Positions 1 through 6,771 of a stretch of DNA of 11,079 nucleotides are shown one piece after another; positions within the stretch are counted from its first letter, which is position 1, and each line of letters begins with the position of its first letter. The stretch covers positions 1 through 11,079 of the forward strand of contig DATEMK010000009.1 of assembly GCA_035275625.1 (NCBI GenBank). Direction: 5' to 3'. Below the pieces are notes generated by a model, which ran no database searches, was not told where the DNA came from, and saw only the letters and a program-made list of their open reading frames with translations. Source of the stretch: DATEMK01 sp035275625. GTDB taxonomy: Bacteria > Bacteroidota > Bacteroidia > AKYH767-A > OLB10. The position numbers were made by a program, and so were the translations under genes.

Positions 1-1357
1 GCAACTCCCCCTTCAAAACCTGTTTGCCTATAGTATCAAAAATCCTGTAATCTTTATATACGCAGGTGTTAGTAAAGTGTACCACATCAGTAACCAGGTT
101 TGAAAAGACGGGAGCCTTGCCAGGCCCGGCATTTTCAATTCCGACAGATGCGGGGCAATTTGGAGTGCCATTAAGATAATGATACCCCGCTATAAAAGAA
201 GGTAATGTGTATTCATTAAATCCGGATATTACAATTGCTAACGAATCAAAATCAGCCGCCATCCCGGCTAAGTCAGGGAAATTAATCCGCCCAAGATCAA
301 AATTTGAATTACAGACTAAATATATTTTATTATCAGGTGCAAGCTGCATTCCCTTCATGATACTGTTATAACTGGATTGAAACAATGTAAACCGCGATGC
401 AATAACGGAATTACAATTACCCCCGCCTGCTGTAACATCAAATTGATAAACACGCTTCTCATTGGTCCCGCCTGCAACTCCTCCATAAAGTTTTGTTCCA
501 TCCGGAGAAAATTCTACTCCGTAAATCCTTTTACCCAATGCACTGTCAATCACCATGTGGCATGCATTGCTTAACAGCCCGGTATTTGAATCAAAGTCGA
601 ATAAATCAATGATGGCAGGATCAAAGTTGCTGATGGCAAGAGCAAGCTTTGTCCCTTGCGGATTAAATTTCATTTGTCCCTGTGCAGCCTCATGCTCCCA
701 GTTTCCGTTACCAAGCAGCCCGTGAACAGTGCCGGTACCTGAAATTACAGTATCTGTAATACCTCCGGAAGTCAGGTGCCATGCATAAAATTTATCCGAA
801 AACATTTTATGACCCATTATCCAATAACCGCTTCCTGCCGCATCCAGGCAGGCTGCTAATTTTTCAGTGGCGCTGTCGAGCAGCAAAATATTTTTCTGAC
901 CGGCAATTATATCTCCCTTTCCTCCATCAAGACAAATATTAACAATGTTATAACGGTATCCGTGGTGCGGAGGAGAAGTATAATGTTGAAACATATCGCT
1001 GGTAAAAAGATAAAAAATGCTGTCGTTTCCCGGAAGCGGAACAATAAGGCTTGATTGTGTGGAAGATACTCCTCCCATCAATCCCAGCCCGTTTGGCATC
1101 GGGTTATGAAAACGGTTCCAGATAGTTTGTCCCCCTGTATAAAATAACAGGTTGCCAAAATTATCTGATATGCATGAAGTCCCCTCCTGTTCAATTCCGC
1201 CAGCATCAACACCTGTCCATCCATCATAAAGAAGTGAAGGCGTTCCGCCTGAAAAATCAAGCCCTGACGTTACTCCGAAATACCAGATATTTCCCTGCTT
1301 CTGCGAATTTGCTGCAAAAGGGATCAGTGCGATTAAAAAGAACAGAATTTTTTTCAT
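1..1357 (-). CDS. Secreted beta-propeller-like protein with the start of a T9SS sorting domain (3' end outside window)
   Basis: I translated this by hand: the frame is open from an ATG at 1357 to base 1, giving 452 codons without a stop, so the C-terminus is missing. Residues 1-19 are a signal peptide (MKKILFFLIALIPF, then AANSQ). Residues 23-35 (NIWYFGVTSGLDF), ISDNFGNLLFYTGG near 63-76 and the following WNRFHNPMPNG are hallmarks of a common Bacteroidota secreted family with a beta-propeller-like core. FNPQGTKLAL (231-240), FSPDGTKLYGG (283-293) and LAPDNKIYLV (339-348) look like successive blades. From about residue 416 the sequence resembles a type A sorting domain (RIFDTIGKQVLKG), though the usual YPNP motif reads FSNL. 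The product is probably exported through Sec and then released or surface-attached by T9SS. Its substrate or partner is unknown. A few tens of residues are probably missing. I am confident of the gene and family type, but no function is assigned. Confidence 0.88.
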   Translation of the reverse strand, partial: MKKILFFLIALIPFAANSQKQGNIWYFGVTSGLDFSGGTPSLLYDGWTGVDAGGIEQEGTSCISDNFGNLLFYTGGQTIWNRFHNPMPNGLGLMGGVSSTQSSLIVPLPGNDSIFYLFTSDMFQHYTSPPHHGYRYNIVNICLDGGKGDIIAGQKNILLLDSATEKLAACLDAAGSGYWIMGHKMFSDKFYAWHLTSGGITDTVISGTGTVHGLLGNGNWEHEAAQGQMKFNPQGTKLALAISNFDPAIIDLFDFDSNTGLLSNACHMVIDSALGKRIYGVEFSPDGTKLYGGVAGGTNEKRVYQFDVTAGGGNCNSVIASRFTLFQSSYNSIMKGMQLAPDNKIYLVCNSNFDLGRINFPDLAGMAADFDSLAIVISGFNEYTLPSFIAGYHYLNGTPNCPASVGIENAGPGKAPVFSNLVTDVVHFTNTCVYKDYRIFDTIGKQVLKGEL

Positions 1358-1383
1358 GGCAATTTTTATTTTTACCTGAACTG

Positions 1384-1391
1384 TAAAGATA
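1384..1391 (-). promoter_or_regulatory. Possible -7 element for the left-edge T9SS gene
   Basis: The minus strand reads TATCTTTA, one mismatch from the Bacteroidota -7 consensus TAnnTTTG, and lies 26 bases before the ATG at 1357. No good TTTG is visible at the -33 position, so this rests on the -7 match and location only. Confidence 0.3.
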
Positions 1392-1519
1392 ATCTTTTCG
1401 TATAGAAAAAATATTATAGCAATTACGTTGCATCCGCGGCCCGCGTGCATATACATCACACCAGGCAAAGACCGGAAGGGGACGATAAAGTACGGGGAAC
1501 GGTTCAGCCGTGAAAGCGG

Positions 1520-1807
1520 TTAAAAGAAATTTTCAATGGCAATAATATATTCGTTTTCTAACCCGGCCTGCCTTTTACCGTTTTTATAAAGCATAACAGT
1601 CACCTGTACTTTTTCCTTTTCTACTGTTAGAATTTCCACCTCTAAACGCAAAGTCCTCCAAAAAAAGAATGAACTCTTTTTAGCTCTTAAAAAATAAAAT
1701 TTTTCTTTGCTCTCTTTTACTTTAAATCCCTTATCAGAACAAAATATATGCAGTTTTTGATAAACCTCATTTACTCCATTATATAATAAGCAGGTGTTTT
1801 TGTACAT
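1520..1807 (-). CDS. Small hypothetical protein, 95 residues
   Basis: The ORF runs from ATG at 1807 to TAA at 1520-1522. No signal peptide or membrane segment is visible. The protein is basic and rich in Lys and Phe. It has an amphipathic N-terminal half (residues 12-36), an FFFWRTLRLEVEIL strand-like stretch near 47-60, a VQVTVMLYKNGKRQ strand-turn near 67-80, and a C-terminus ending AIENFF. The alternation suggests a small alpha/beta cytosolic fold, which is inference. I do not recognise the family. It stands alone: 136 bases from the upstream lipoprotein gene, with its own promoter-like site at 1873-1880, and 162 bases from the next gene. The ordinary start, the absence of a better overlapping frame and the upstream element support a real gene. 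Function is unknown. Confidence 0.68.
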   Translation of the reverse strand: MYKNTCLLYNGVNEVYQKLHIFCSDKGFKVKESKEKFYFLRAKKSSFFFWRTLRLEVEILTVEKEKVQVTVMLYKNGKRQAGLENEYIIAIENFF

Positions 1808-1851
1808 ATATGCATCAAAAATAAAGATTAACAGGTAAACTTTTAAATCCC

Positions 1852-1874
1852 TGTTGGCGTTGTTCTCACCAACA
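1852..1874 (-). promoter_or_regulatory. Inverted repeat overlapping the promoter of the 95-residue gene
   Basis: On the minus strand TGTTGGTG (1874-1867) pairs with CGCCAACA (1859-1852) over eight base pairs, including one G-T wobble, around the seven-base centre AGAACAA. The left arm overlaps the -7-like TACATTTG at 1880-1873, so the repeat covers the expected transcription start. It could be an operator, or a 5'-end hairpin if transcription starts slightly upstream. No T-run follows, so it is not an intrinsic terminator. Confidence 0.45.
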
Positions 1875-1880
1875 AATGTA
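1873..1880 (-). promoter_or_regulatory. Probable -7 element for the 95-residue gene
   Basis: The minus strand reads TACATTTG, an exact match to TAnnTTTG, 65 bases before the ATG at 1807. The -33 position about 19 bases upstream reads TTCA, a weak match to TTTG. The last two bases (1873-1874) also belong to the left arm of the inverted repeat at 1852-1874. Confidence 0.42.
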
Positions 1881-1943
1881 GTATTTATTTTTTATCCGTT
1901 GAATGTTATTTGCGAGAGGAACATCCCTGGCAGCATGCGGGTT

Positions 1944-2516
1944 TCAAAGAGCATCTGTAATATGCTTTGCAATTATGTTAAATTCATCCAGTGAAGTTGC
2001 GCTGGTTATTTTATTCACCTTCATATTAAAAACGCGCATACCTTTTCTTACCATGATGAAATAAAAATTCCTTCCGTCACTGTGAAAATAAGCTTCATCC
2101 CCTAAGTCGTGAAGTACTTTAATGCCGTGATTTTCGTTGGCGGTTTTAATGAATGAATACTTTTTCCTGGCGTCTGAAACATTGCTATAGTGTTCGGCTA
2201 AAAAATATAAAGCGCCAGTTTTTCCGCTTATAGTATCTTCAGCGTTTGCTTTGTAGGCGCATTGGTAAGTAAAAATATTGTGATCCCGCCCGGATGAACT
2301 GTCAGCCAAATGTGCAGGCTGTCCCAATATTTTCTCAGCATCGGGTAAGGTTAATAATTTATCAGGGGTTACTGGTTTAGAATCCTGGTTCGCTATAGAA
2401 GAGCCTGTATTTGCCGGACTTTGAATTTGCGGATCTTTATTTTCAACTGATTTTGTCGTTTGGACACAGGCAAAAACTAAAAAGCAAACCGAGATTAAAA
2501 GGAAAGATTTCTTCAT
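1944..2516 (-). CDS. Small predicted lipoprotein, unknown function
   Basis: The frame is open further upstream to a GTG at 2537, but the ATG at 2516 gives a clean lipoprotein signal (MKKSFLLISVCFLVFAC) and is preferred, for a product of 190 residues. The probable lipidated residue is Cys17 in VFAC, so the protein should be membrane-anchored. Residues 18-50 form a Ser/Thr/Pro/Asn-rich linker. The folded part starts near 53 with LLTLPDAEKILGQPAHL, a helix seen in small exported proteins where a calyx-like or sensor-type domain follows. GDEAYFHSDGRNFYFIMVRKG (split at 139-148 and 149-159) forms the most strongly patterned beta region, and the C-terminus is a helix (SLDEFNIIAKHITDAL). No catalytic motif is evident. 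It starts 38 bases after the stop of the repeat-bearing T9SS gene and may be the last gene of that unit. I do not recognise a named family. Confidence 0.8.
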   Translation of the reverse strand: MKKSFLLISVCFLVFACVQTTKSVENKDPQIQSPANTGSSIANQDSKPVTPDKLLTLPDAEKILGQPAHLADSSSGRDHNIFTYQCAYKANAEDTISGKTGALYFLAEHYSNVSDARKKYSFIKTANENHGIKVLHDLGDEAYFHSDGRNFYFIMVRKGMRVFNMKVNKITSATSLDEFNIIAKHITDAL

Positions 2517-2554
2517 GCTTATTTTAAGTTTTATCACTATAAATTTACGAAAAT

Positions 2555-3931
2555 TTATAATTCTTTTACGAACCTCCCTCTTGTAATTTCATTGTTGCCT
2601 CTTACTTCATAAAAGTAAACTCCTTCACTCCAGGTGGAAACATCTATTATGGTCTCCGGTTGATTTAATGTTTGTTTATAAATTTCTTTTCCCAGGACAT
2701 CTCTGAAAAGGAGCTGAGAATGGAGCGTTGATAAGGGAACGTTTTGAATGTGGATGGTTACCTTACTATGTGAGGGATTTGGATATATAGATACATTATT
2801 ATTTGAATTCATTTCATTGACAGAAGATGAGGTTTCTAATTTCATCACCGAAACTTTATTTGAATCATCAGTATCATAATACTCAACGTAGACAGTGTTC
2901 ATATCATCAATGACAATATTCGGAAAATTAATTGTTCCGGATGAAAATCCTGTATTGCCTGCCGTTACCCAGGAGGAACCGTTATACTTCATAACCGTAG
3001 CTTTATAATTATAGGCTCCATCCGGAAATACAACATAAGGAGTATTATTTCCATCAATGGCAATATTATTCAGATAGTCAACATTAGTATTAAGATTTTG
3101 CCCTCCCACATACACCCAACCGGAACCATTATACATCTGAACATTAGGCGAAAACGGGTTGTACCCTTCATTATAACATACATAAGGAACCGTTCCTGTA
3201 TTATCAAAAGTAATATGACAATATTGAACCTGGGCAACAGAAAATGTATTATTACCCACATGTACCCAGTTGGTTCCATCAAACATCATCACGCTTGCAG
3301 CGAAACCGTTAGCCTGATCCTGGTATGCTATATACGGAACACTGTTATTATTCAGAGCCATCGTCATTTGACCTGTTCCGCCAGCCGTAAAACCCGGAGT
3401 TCCTATATTAACCCAGTTTGTTCCATTGAATTTTTTAACAACAGCTTTCCCTGAATAGAACGCATCAACATACGACACATAAGCCGTATCATAACTATCA
3501 AATTTGAACGTGCAATTATTTACCACTCCATCCGAAAAACCTGCCGTTCCAACGTATACCCAATTCGTTCCGTTAAATTTCATGACAGAAGCGTGAGATG
3601 AATTTCCCGCATCGCCAAACGCCACATAAGGAGTGTTATTGGTATCAATCGCAACAGACATATCGTATCCCTGGCCAGCGGTAAAGCCCGGATTTCCAAC
3701 AGGCACCCATGACGCTCCATTAAAAGTCATAACGGTTAACCTGCCTGAAACGGATGCATCAGAGTAAGCAACGTAAGGCGTACCGTTATAGTCCAATGCA
3801 ATGGACGTTAAAGAATACCCGGAAACCGGTGCCGAAAATCCCTGGACTCCCACCACCTGCCACGTTTGTGCAGATGCGTTAAGGACATTCCTTGATAAAA
3901 TAATTGTCAGAAGTAAAATTATTTTTTTCAT
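2555..3931 (-). CDS. T9SS cargo protein with seven tandem repeats, probable beta-propeller
   Basis: The product has 458 residues. A signal peptide ends near residue 21 (LNASA, then Gln22). Residues 24-366 are seven consecutive repeats of 49-50 residues, starting near 24, 76, 125, 174, 223, 273 and 322. Each has the pattern VxVGxxGFS, a hydrophobic strand with Asp/Asn, TPYVAYxD, then VMKFNGTNW. Trp75, 124, 173, 222, 272 and 321 close six of them; the seventh ends in VMKLETSSS. Seven equal units point to a seven-bladed beta-propeller (inference). Residues 380-458 form a type A T9SS sorting domain: SIYPNPSHSKVTIHI, then LFRDVLGKEIYKQ, GVYFYEVR and GRFVKEL. The protein should be secreted or surface-anchored, perhaps binding glycan or protein; no enzymatic motif is visible. 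It starts 31 bases after the alpha/beta-hydrolase gene, suggesting co-transcription. Confidence 0.92.
   Translation of the reverse strand: MKKIILLLTIILSRNVLNASAQTWQVVGVQGFSAPVSGYSLTSIALDYNGTPYVAYSDASVSGRLTVMTFNGASWVPVGNPGFTAGQGYDMSVAIDTNNTPYVAFGDAGNSSHASVMKFNGTNWVYVGTAGFSDGVVNNCTFKFDSYDTAYVSYVDAFYSGKAVVKKFNGTNWVNIGTPGFTAGGTGQMTMALNNNSVPYIAYQDQANGFAASVMMFDGTNWVHVGNNTFSVAQVQYCHITFDNTGTVPYVCYNEGYNPFSPNVQMYNGSGWVYVGGQNLNTNVDYLNNIAIDGNNTPYVVFPDGAYNYKATVMKYNGSSWVTAGNTGFSSGTINFPNIVIDDMNTVYVEYYDTDDSNKVSVMKLETSSSVNEMNSNNNVSIYPNPSHSKVTIHIQNVPLSTLHSQLLFRDVLGKEIYKQTLNQPETIIDVSTWSEGVYFYEVRGNNEITRGRFVKEL
2834..3862 (-). repeat. Seven tandem in-gene repeats of about 147 bases
   Basis: This DNA encodes residues 24-366 of the T9SS protein. 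The period is 147 bases, with one 150-base unit (the fifth). The units are conserved at protein level but divergent at base level, for example NGASW, NGTNW, DGTNW, NGSGW and NGSSW at the unit ends, which indicates an old duplication series rather than a recent expansion. Confidence 0.85.
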
Positions 3932-3962
3932 TTTGCAGCTATAGTGATGTTATTCGTAAGTG

Positions 3963-4862
3963 TCAGTTCAAATTTGGCATCGGTTCACTAAGAAATTTTT
4001 CAATCATGGAGATAGTGCCTGCAATAAAATCAGCATCCTGCGGTGTTGTTATCTCTCCTATGTATTCTCCGTGAGAGCCCGGAAGAATTGCAAGCCGTGC
4101 GCGGGGGAGCAGGCGATACATTTCCACAGCATGCTCAGGGCTGACGACATCTGCATTGCCGGCTATTATAAACGCAGGCGCGTTAATAGCTTTTATATCT
4201 TCTTCTTTTATGTCTTTAAAAGACTGCATCCTTGCAACATCTCTTTTATACATGGTATAGAGAGCATCTTTATCAGGGTTTATCTTTAAGTAAGCATCTT
4301 TTAACGGTTGCGGCATTTGCTCAAATGTTGTATGCGCCATCATATCCCAGAACCATGGATAGGAACCATCCTTTTTAAACATAGTAGATGCCACTATAAT
4401 TTTATTGACCAGCTCCGGGTGGCGGATAGCCATTTCAAGCGCAGTGCTGGCGCCATTGCTGAAGCCGAAGATGTCGGCTTTGCCGGTGTGGAGTTGTTTC
4501 AGCAGCTCTGCAACATCATCGGCATCCTGCTCAAAGCTCAGCGGCCTGTCAATATCAGCAGTGTGCCCGTGGGCCTGCAATTCGACTGCAATAACTTTAT
4601 GATTTTCTGCCAATGCATGCAGTACCCGTCCAAATGTGGTTTGGATGGTAGAACCTCCACCATGGATTAAAACCAGGGGGGCTCCCGCGCCATATATTTC
4701 ATAATACATTTTCAGCCCGTTTACTTGGGCGTAACCGCTGCTGCTGTCTTGTTTTACTTCTTTAGTTTCAGTGGATGTCATAGTCGTTTTATTGTCTTGT
4801 AAATTGTTACAGCCTGAAATTGTCAAAGTGGCAAGTGAGATTAAAATTATTCTGCGTATCAT
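3963..4862 (-). CDS. Alpha/beta-hydrolase lipoprotein
   Basis: The product has 299 residues. Residues 1-17 and Cys18 form a lipoprotein signal (LTISGC), so the enzyme should sit in the envelope, which is less usual than cytosolic relatives. Residues 19-43 are a linker. The alpha/beta-hydrolase fold spans about 44-293: an LVLIHGGG oxyanion-hole loop at 63-70, the nucleophile elbow GFSNGAS with Ser135, and a likely acid Asp238 in IIAGNADVVSPEH. The likely catalytic His264 lies in LPGSHGEY. AHGHTADID (97-105) matches the G-H-G-x-S-like turn after strand 4. The order and spacing are those of small esterases, haloperoxidase-like enzymes and C-C hydrolases, but the substrate cannot be told. A TAACTTTG element lies only four bases before the ATG, hinting at a leaderless message. 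Two genes follow at 31 and 38 bases, so this is probably the first gene of a three-gene unit. Confidence 0.93.
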   Translation of the reverse strand: MIRRIILISLATLTISGCNNLQDNKTTMTSTETKEVKQDSSSGYAQVNGLKMYYEIYGAGAPLVLIHGGGSTIQTTFGRVLHALAENHKVIAVELQAHGHTADIDRPLSFEQDADDVAELLKQLHTGKADIFGFSNGASTALEMAIRHPELVNKIIVASTMFKKDGSYPWFWDMMAHTTFEQMPQPLKDAYLKINPDKDALYTMYKRDVARMQSFKDIKEEDIKAINAPAFIIAGNADVVSPEHAVEMYRLLPRARLAILPGSHGEYIGEITTPQDADFIAGTISMIEKFLSEPMPNLN

Positions 4863-4866
4863 TTGT

Positions 4867-4874
4867 CAAAGTTA
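4867..4874 (-). promoter_or_regulatory. Probable -7 element for the hydrolase-T9SS-lipoprotein unit
   Basis: The minus strand reads TAACTTTG, an exact TAnnTTTG match, ending four bases before the ATG at 4862. That would place the transcription start at or next to the start codon. The surrounding 13 bases (4866-4878) recur exactly upstream of the rhomboid gene at 9182-9194. The -33 position is poor. Confidence 0.48.
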
Positions 4875-4911
4875 ATTTCTTTCTGCCAGGTGAAGTCAGG
4901 GCTGTGGGGTT

Positions 4912-5604
4912 TTATTTACATTGCTCTTTGAATTGAGTTCTGAATTCTTCCCTGACAGGATTCTTTTCTAACTTCTCACATTCTGCAAAATACTTTTTTG
5001 CTTTTTCACAATCGCCTGAATACAAGGACCCCATTATTAGTTTATACACAGTACTGCTGTTTTTGGAATCCAGCTGATATGACTTTTCCAGGTAAGAAAC
5101 CGCACTTGCCAGGTTTTCTTTTTTAGCCGGATTTTCACTATACATGGAAAGGTACACAGCGCCCATACCTGTGATCAAATTTGCATTAACAGAATCAACT
5201 TTCATTCCCAGCTTATACATTCTTAAAGCTTCATTGTAAGCATGCAATCTAAAATAAACTCCGCCAAAACCCCAAAACACATTTGTATTTGTTGAATCTA
5301 AAGACCACGCCTGGTTGAACCTTGTCATGGCAGTTTTCAATTTGTTTTGATGCAAATAATTAAATCCAAGTTTTATTAAATGCTCAGAGCCCGCCCTCTT
5401 TGTCCCTTCCTGCTCAAGAACAGTTTTTAAAAATTTTTCTTCATCCCTGAACTGCTCCTTCGTGTTTTGCCGGTGACCATACATAGGAATCATACGGATA
5501 TCCGTTTGAGACTCCTTTACCCATTTCTTGTAAGCTCTCCGGTATTGACCGAATGTTAATGAGCAGCAGAACAAAAAAATCATACAAGTGATAAAGCTTC
5601 TCAT
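4912..5604 (-). CDS. Exported tetratricopeptide-repeat protein
   Basis: The product has 230 residues. The signal peptide is residues 1-19 with cleavage before Gln20 (SLTFG, then QYRR), so the mature protein should be periplasmic or secreted. Residues 21-72 are a charged helical lead-in. About four TPR-like helix pairs follow: 73-106 (HLIKLGFNYLHQNKLKTAM), 107-140 (VFWGFGGVYFRLHAYNEAL), 141-181 with a short insert at 155-165, and 183-216 (YKLIMGSLYSGDCEKAKKY). Each of the first three ends with an SLDS/KVDS/QLDS-type turn, and the final one reads AECEKLEKNP. TPRs are protein-binding scaffolds; no partner is evident. The two Cys at 199 and 209 plus Cys229 near the end could form a disulfide after export (inference). 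The start codon lies five bases from a perfect 18-base inverted repeat (5610-5627), which may regulate it. Confidence 0.9.
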   Translation of the reverse strand: MRSFITCMIFLFCCSLTFGQYRRAYKKWVKESQTDIRMIPMYGHRQNTKEQFRDEEKFLKTVLEQEGTKRAGSEHLIKLGFNYLHQNKLKTAMTRFNQAWSLDSTNTNVFWGFGGVYFRLHAYNEALRMYKLGMKVDSVNANLITGMGAVYLSMYSENPAKKENLASAVSYLEKSYQLDSKNSSTVYKLIMGSLYSGDCEKAKKYFAECEKLEKNPVREEFRTQFKEQCK

Positions 5605-5609
5605 TAGCA

Positions 5610-5627
5610 GACAATTTTTAAATTGTC
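5610..5627. promoter_or_regulatory. Perfect inverted repeat next to a start codon
   Basis: GACAATTT (5610-5617) and AAATTGTC (5620-5627) are exact reverse complements separated by TT. The repeat ends five bases before the ATG (5604) of the exported TPR gene. It could be a binding site for a dimeric repressor, or a small hairpin occluding translation initiation. There is no T-run suited to termination. AT-rich composition makes chance occurrence possible. Confidence 0.4.
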
Positions 5628-5692
5628 GGTAAAATTATCAAACTATAAATTTTATTAACCCTGAAAGTTGAGTTGTCCAACAGCCGCCTGTG

Positions 5693-6112
5693 TCATCGGT
5701 TGTTGTTTGTTTTGTGTTCAATCTCATCAAGTATTTCTGTCCATGCCCTTTGTTTGGCTGCTGCTGCTTCCGCGTGTACAATATTCTTATGATTGAGCGC
5801 TAAAGTACATTTTCCGTTGTCACCATATATATAGATTTCCACGAGGGTTTTTATTTCCTCGGGCCTTTGAAACCCGTCAACGTTCCATTCCATGATTATT
5901 TCCTTATCTGTGATTTTAATGAACCGTCCATGAATAGTTCCCCTACCGTTGAAGGCCAGGCAAAATAATCCATTAGTTTTAAAGTCAGCTTGAATATCAT
6001 CCGCACCGGTCAGTTTAAATATTGTAGTGTCTTTGAAGAAATTTAAAATTGTTTGTGTTTCCGCGTTATAAGTTCTTTCAAGGAATACTGTATGTGTTTT
6101 ATTACTGGTCAT
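5693..6112 (-). CDS. AHSA1/SRPBCC-like domain protein
   Basis: The product has 139 residues, with no signal peptide or membrane segment, so it is cytosolic. The pattern fits the AHSA1-like branch of the START/SRPBCC helix-grip fold. A first strand and helix (VFLERTYNAETQTILNFF, 9-26) precede a sheet containing GLFCLAFNGRGTIHGRFIKI (48-67, slightly degenerate) and EIIMEWNVDGF (71-81). A strand pair follows at 90-106 (LVEIYIYGDNGKCTLALN), then the long C-terminal helix (AAAAKQRAWTEILDEIEH, 116-133). Members bind hydrophobic ligands or, in the founding protein, regulate Hsp90; the ligand here is unknown. It is the only clearly cytosolic product between several exported ones. The gap to the next gene is 88 bases and to the previous one 44, so it may be read through from upstream. 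The family call is from pattern, not a search. Confidence 0.82.
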   Translation of the reverse strand: MTSNKTHTVFLERTYNAETQTILNFFKDTTIFKLTGADDIQADFKTNGLFCLAFNGRGTIHGRFIKITDKEIIMEWNVDGFQRPEEIKTLVEIYIYGDNGKCTLALNHKNIVHAEAAAAKQRAWTEILDEIEHKTNNNR

Positions 6113-6156
6113 ATTTGCCTCTTATGCGGATAGTAATAAAGAGGGAAGCTATTTGC

Positions 6157-6663
6157 TTATTTTAATTCTTTCGGCATATATGTTGTCGGACTGCATTGTG
6201 CAAATTTTGTTCTCGCTGTCAAAGAAATCTTGTAGTCTTTGATAAACAAATTTAGCAATCTGTTAAATTCAGTTTGTTTCTCTTGTGAAAGTTGGTCTTC
6301 GGGTTTCACGTTCTTAGTTTGAAAGTTGTATAGAAAATAATCAATCGTTCCATCTGTATTAAAATAAATTCTGTTAAAACCCCTGGTTGGTTTTTCCCAC
6401 TTAAAATTGTTTGCAGTTAAAAACTTTCCAAAATCTTGCAGTAATTTCATATAAGCTTCTCCCAATGCCTGTTGTTCGGTTTCTGATTTAAAAACCGATT
6501 GTGAAGTGTCCACATGGATGGCACTTGTATAAATGCTATCAAGATGCGAAATTGATATTCCCTGCTTGCCTGCATCTTCAATAGTTGACGCCAAATGCTG
6601 TCCGTTAACAATTGAAATCATAAAAACTAACAAAAGTGTTAAAATAATTTGTTTGGCAGTCAT
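6157..6663 (-). CDS. Exported protein of unknown function
   Basis: The product has 168 residues. Residues 1-21 are a signal peptide (ILTLLLVFMISIVNG) with likely cleavage before Gln22, so it should be periplasmic or secreted. The mature part begins with helices (23-48), followed by a long helix at about 61-84 (ETEQQALGEAYMKLLQDFG). FKWEKPTRGFNRIYFNTDG (87-105) and TIDYFLYNF form a beta-rich segment, and another helix is at 126-143 (LSQEKQTEFNRLLNLFIK). The protein ends with a strand and a Cys-Ser-Pro tail (KFAQCSPTTYMPKE). The N-x-D-G motif at 102-105 resembles a turn, not a known active site. I do not recognise the family. A TAATTTTG element at 6694-6701 suggests its own promoter. The next gene is 44 bases downstream. 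Confidence 0.78.
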   Translation of the reverse strand: MTAKQIILTLLLVFMISIVNGQHLASTIEDAGKQGISISHLDSIYTSAIHVDTSQSVFKSETEQQALGEAYMKLLQDFGKFLTANNFKWEKPTRGFNRIYFNTDGTIDYFLYNFQTKNVKPEDQLSQEKQTEFNRLLNLFIKDYKISLTARTKFAQCSPTTYMPKELK

Positions 6664-6693
6664 GTTGTTTCTGGTTTTTGTTGATTAGAATTT

Positions 6694-6701
6694 CAAAATT
6701 A
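6694..6701 (-). promoter_or_regulatory. Probable -7 element for the 168-residue exported protein
   Basis: The minus strand reads TAATTTTG, an exact TAnnTTTG match, 30 bases before the ATG at 6663, at a normal leader distance. The -33 position reads ACTG at 19-base spacing, a weak match. Confidence 0.42.
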
Positions 6702-6771
6702 CGAATTAACAGTGCCAACACAGTCCATCCTATCCAATAGAGGTTTTTTTTAATTCATAAGGCAAATATTT

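Noticed and set aside
2517..2537. Upstream GTG start extending the small lipoprotein by seven residues
   Set aside because: The ATG at 2516 gives a standard MKK lipoprotein signal of normal length, so the extension is unnecessary.
3098..3454. A 118-codon open frame on the plus strand
   Set aside because: It lies wholly opposite the repeat-bearing T9SS gene. Its length comes from the regular codon pattern of the repeats, and the peptide has no domain-like pattern.
3960..4670. Plus-strand open frames of 109 and 120 codons
   Set aside because: They are antisense to the alpha/beta-hydrolase gene, whose motifs are complete. The plus-strand peptides are Cys/His-rich without order.
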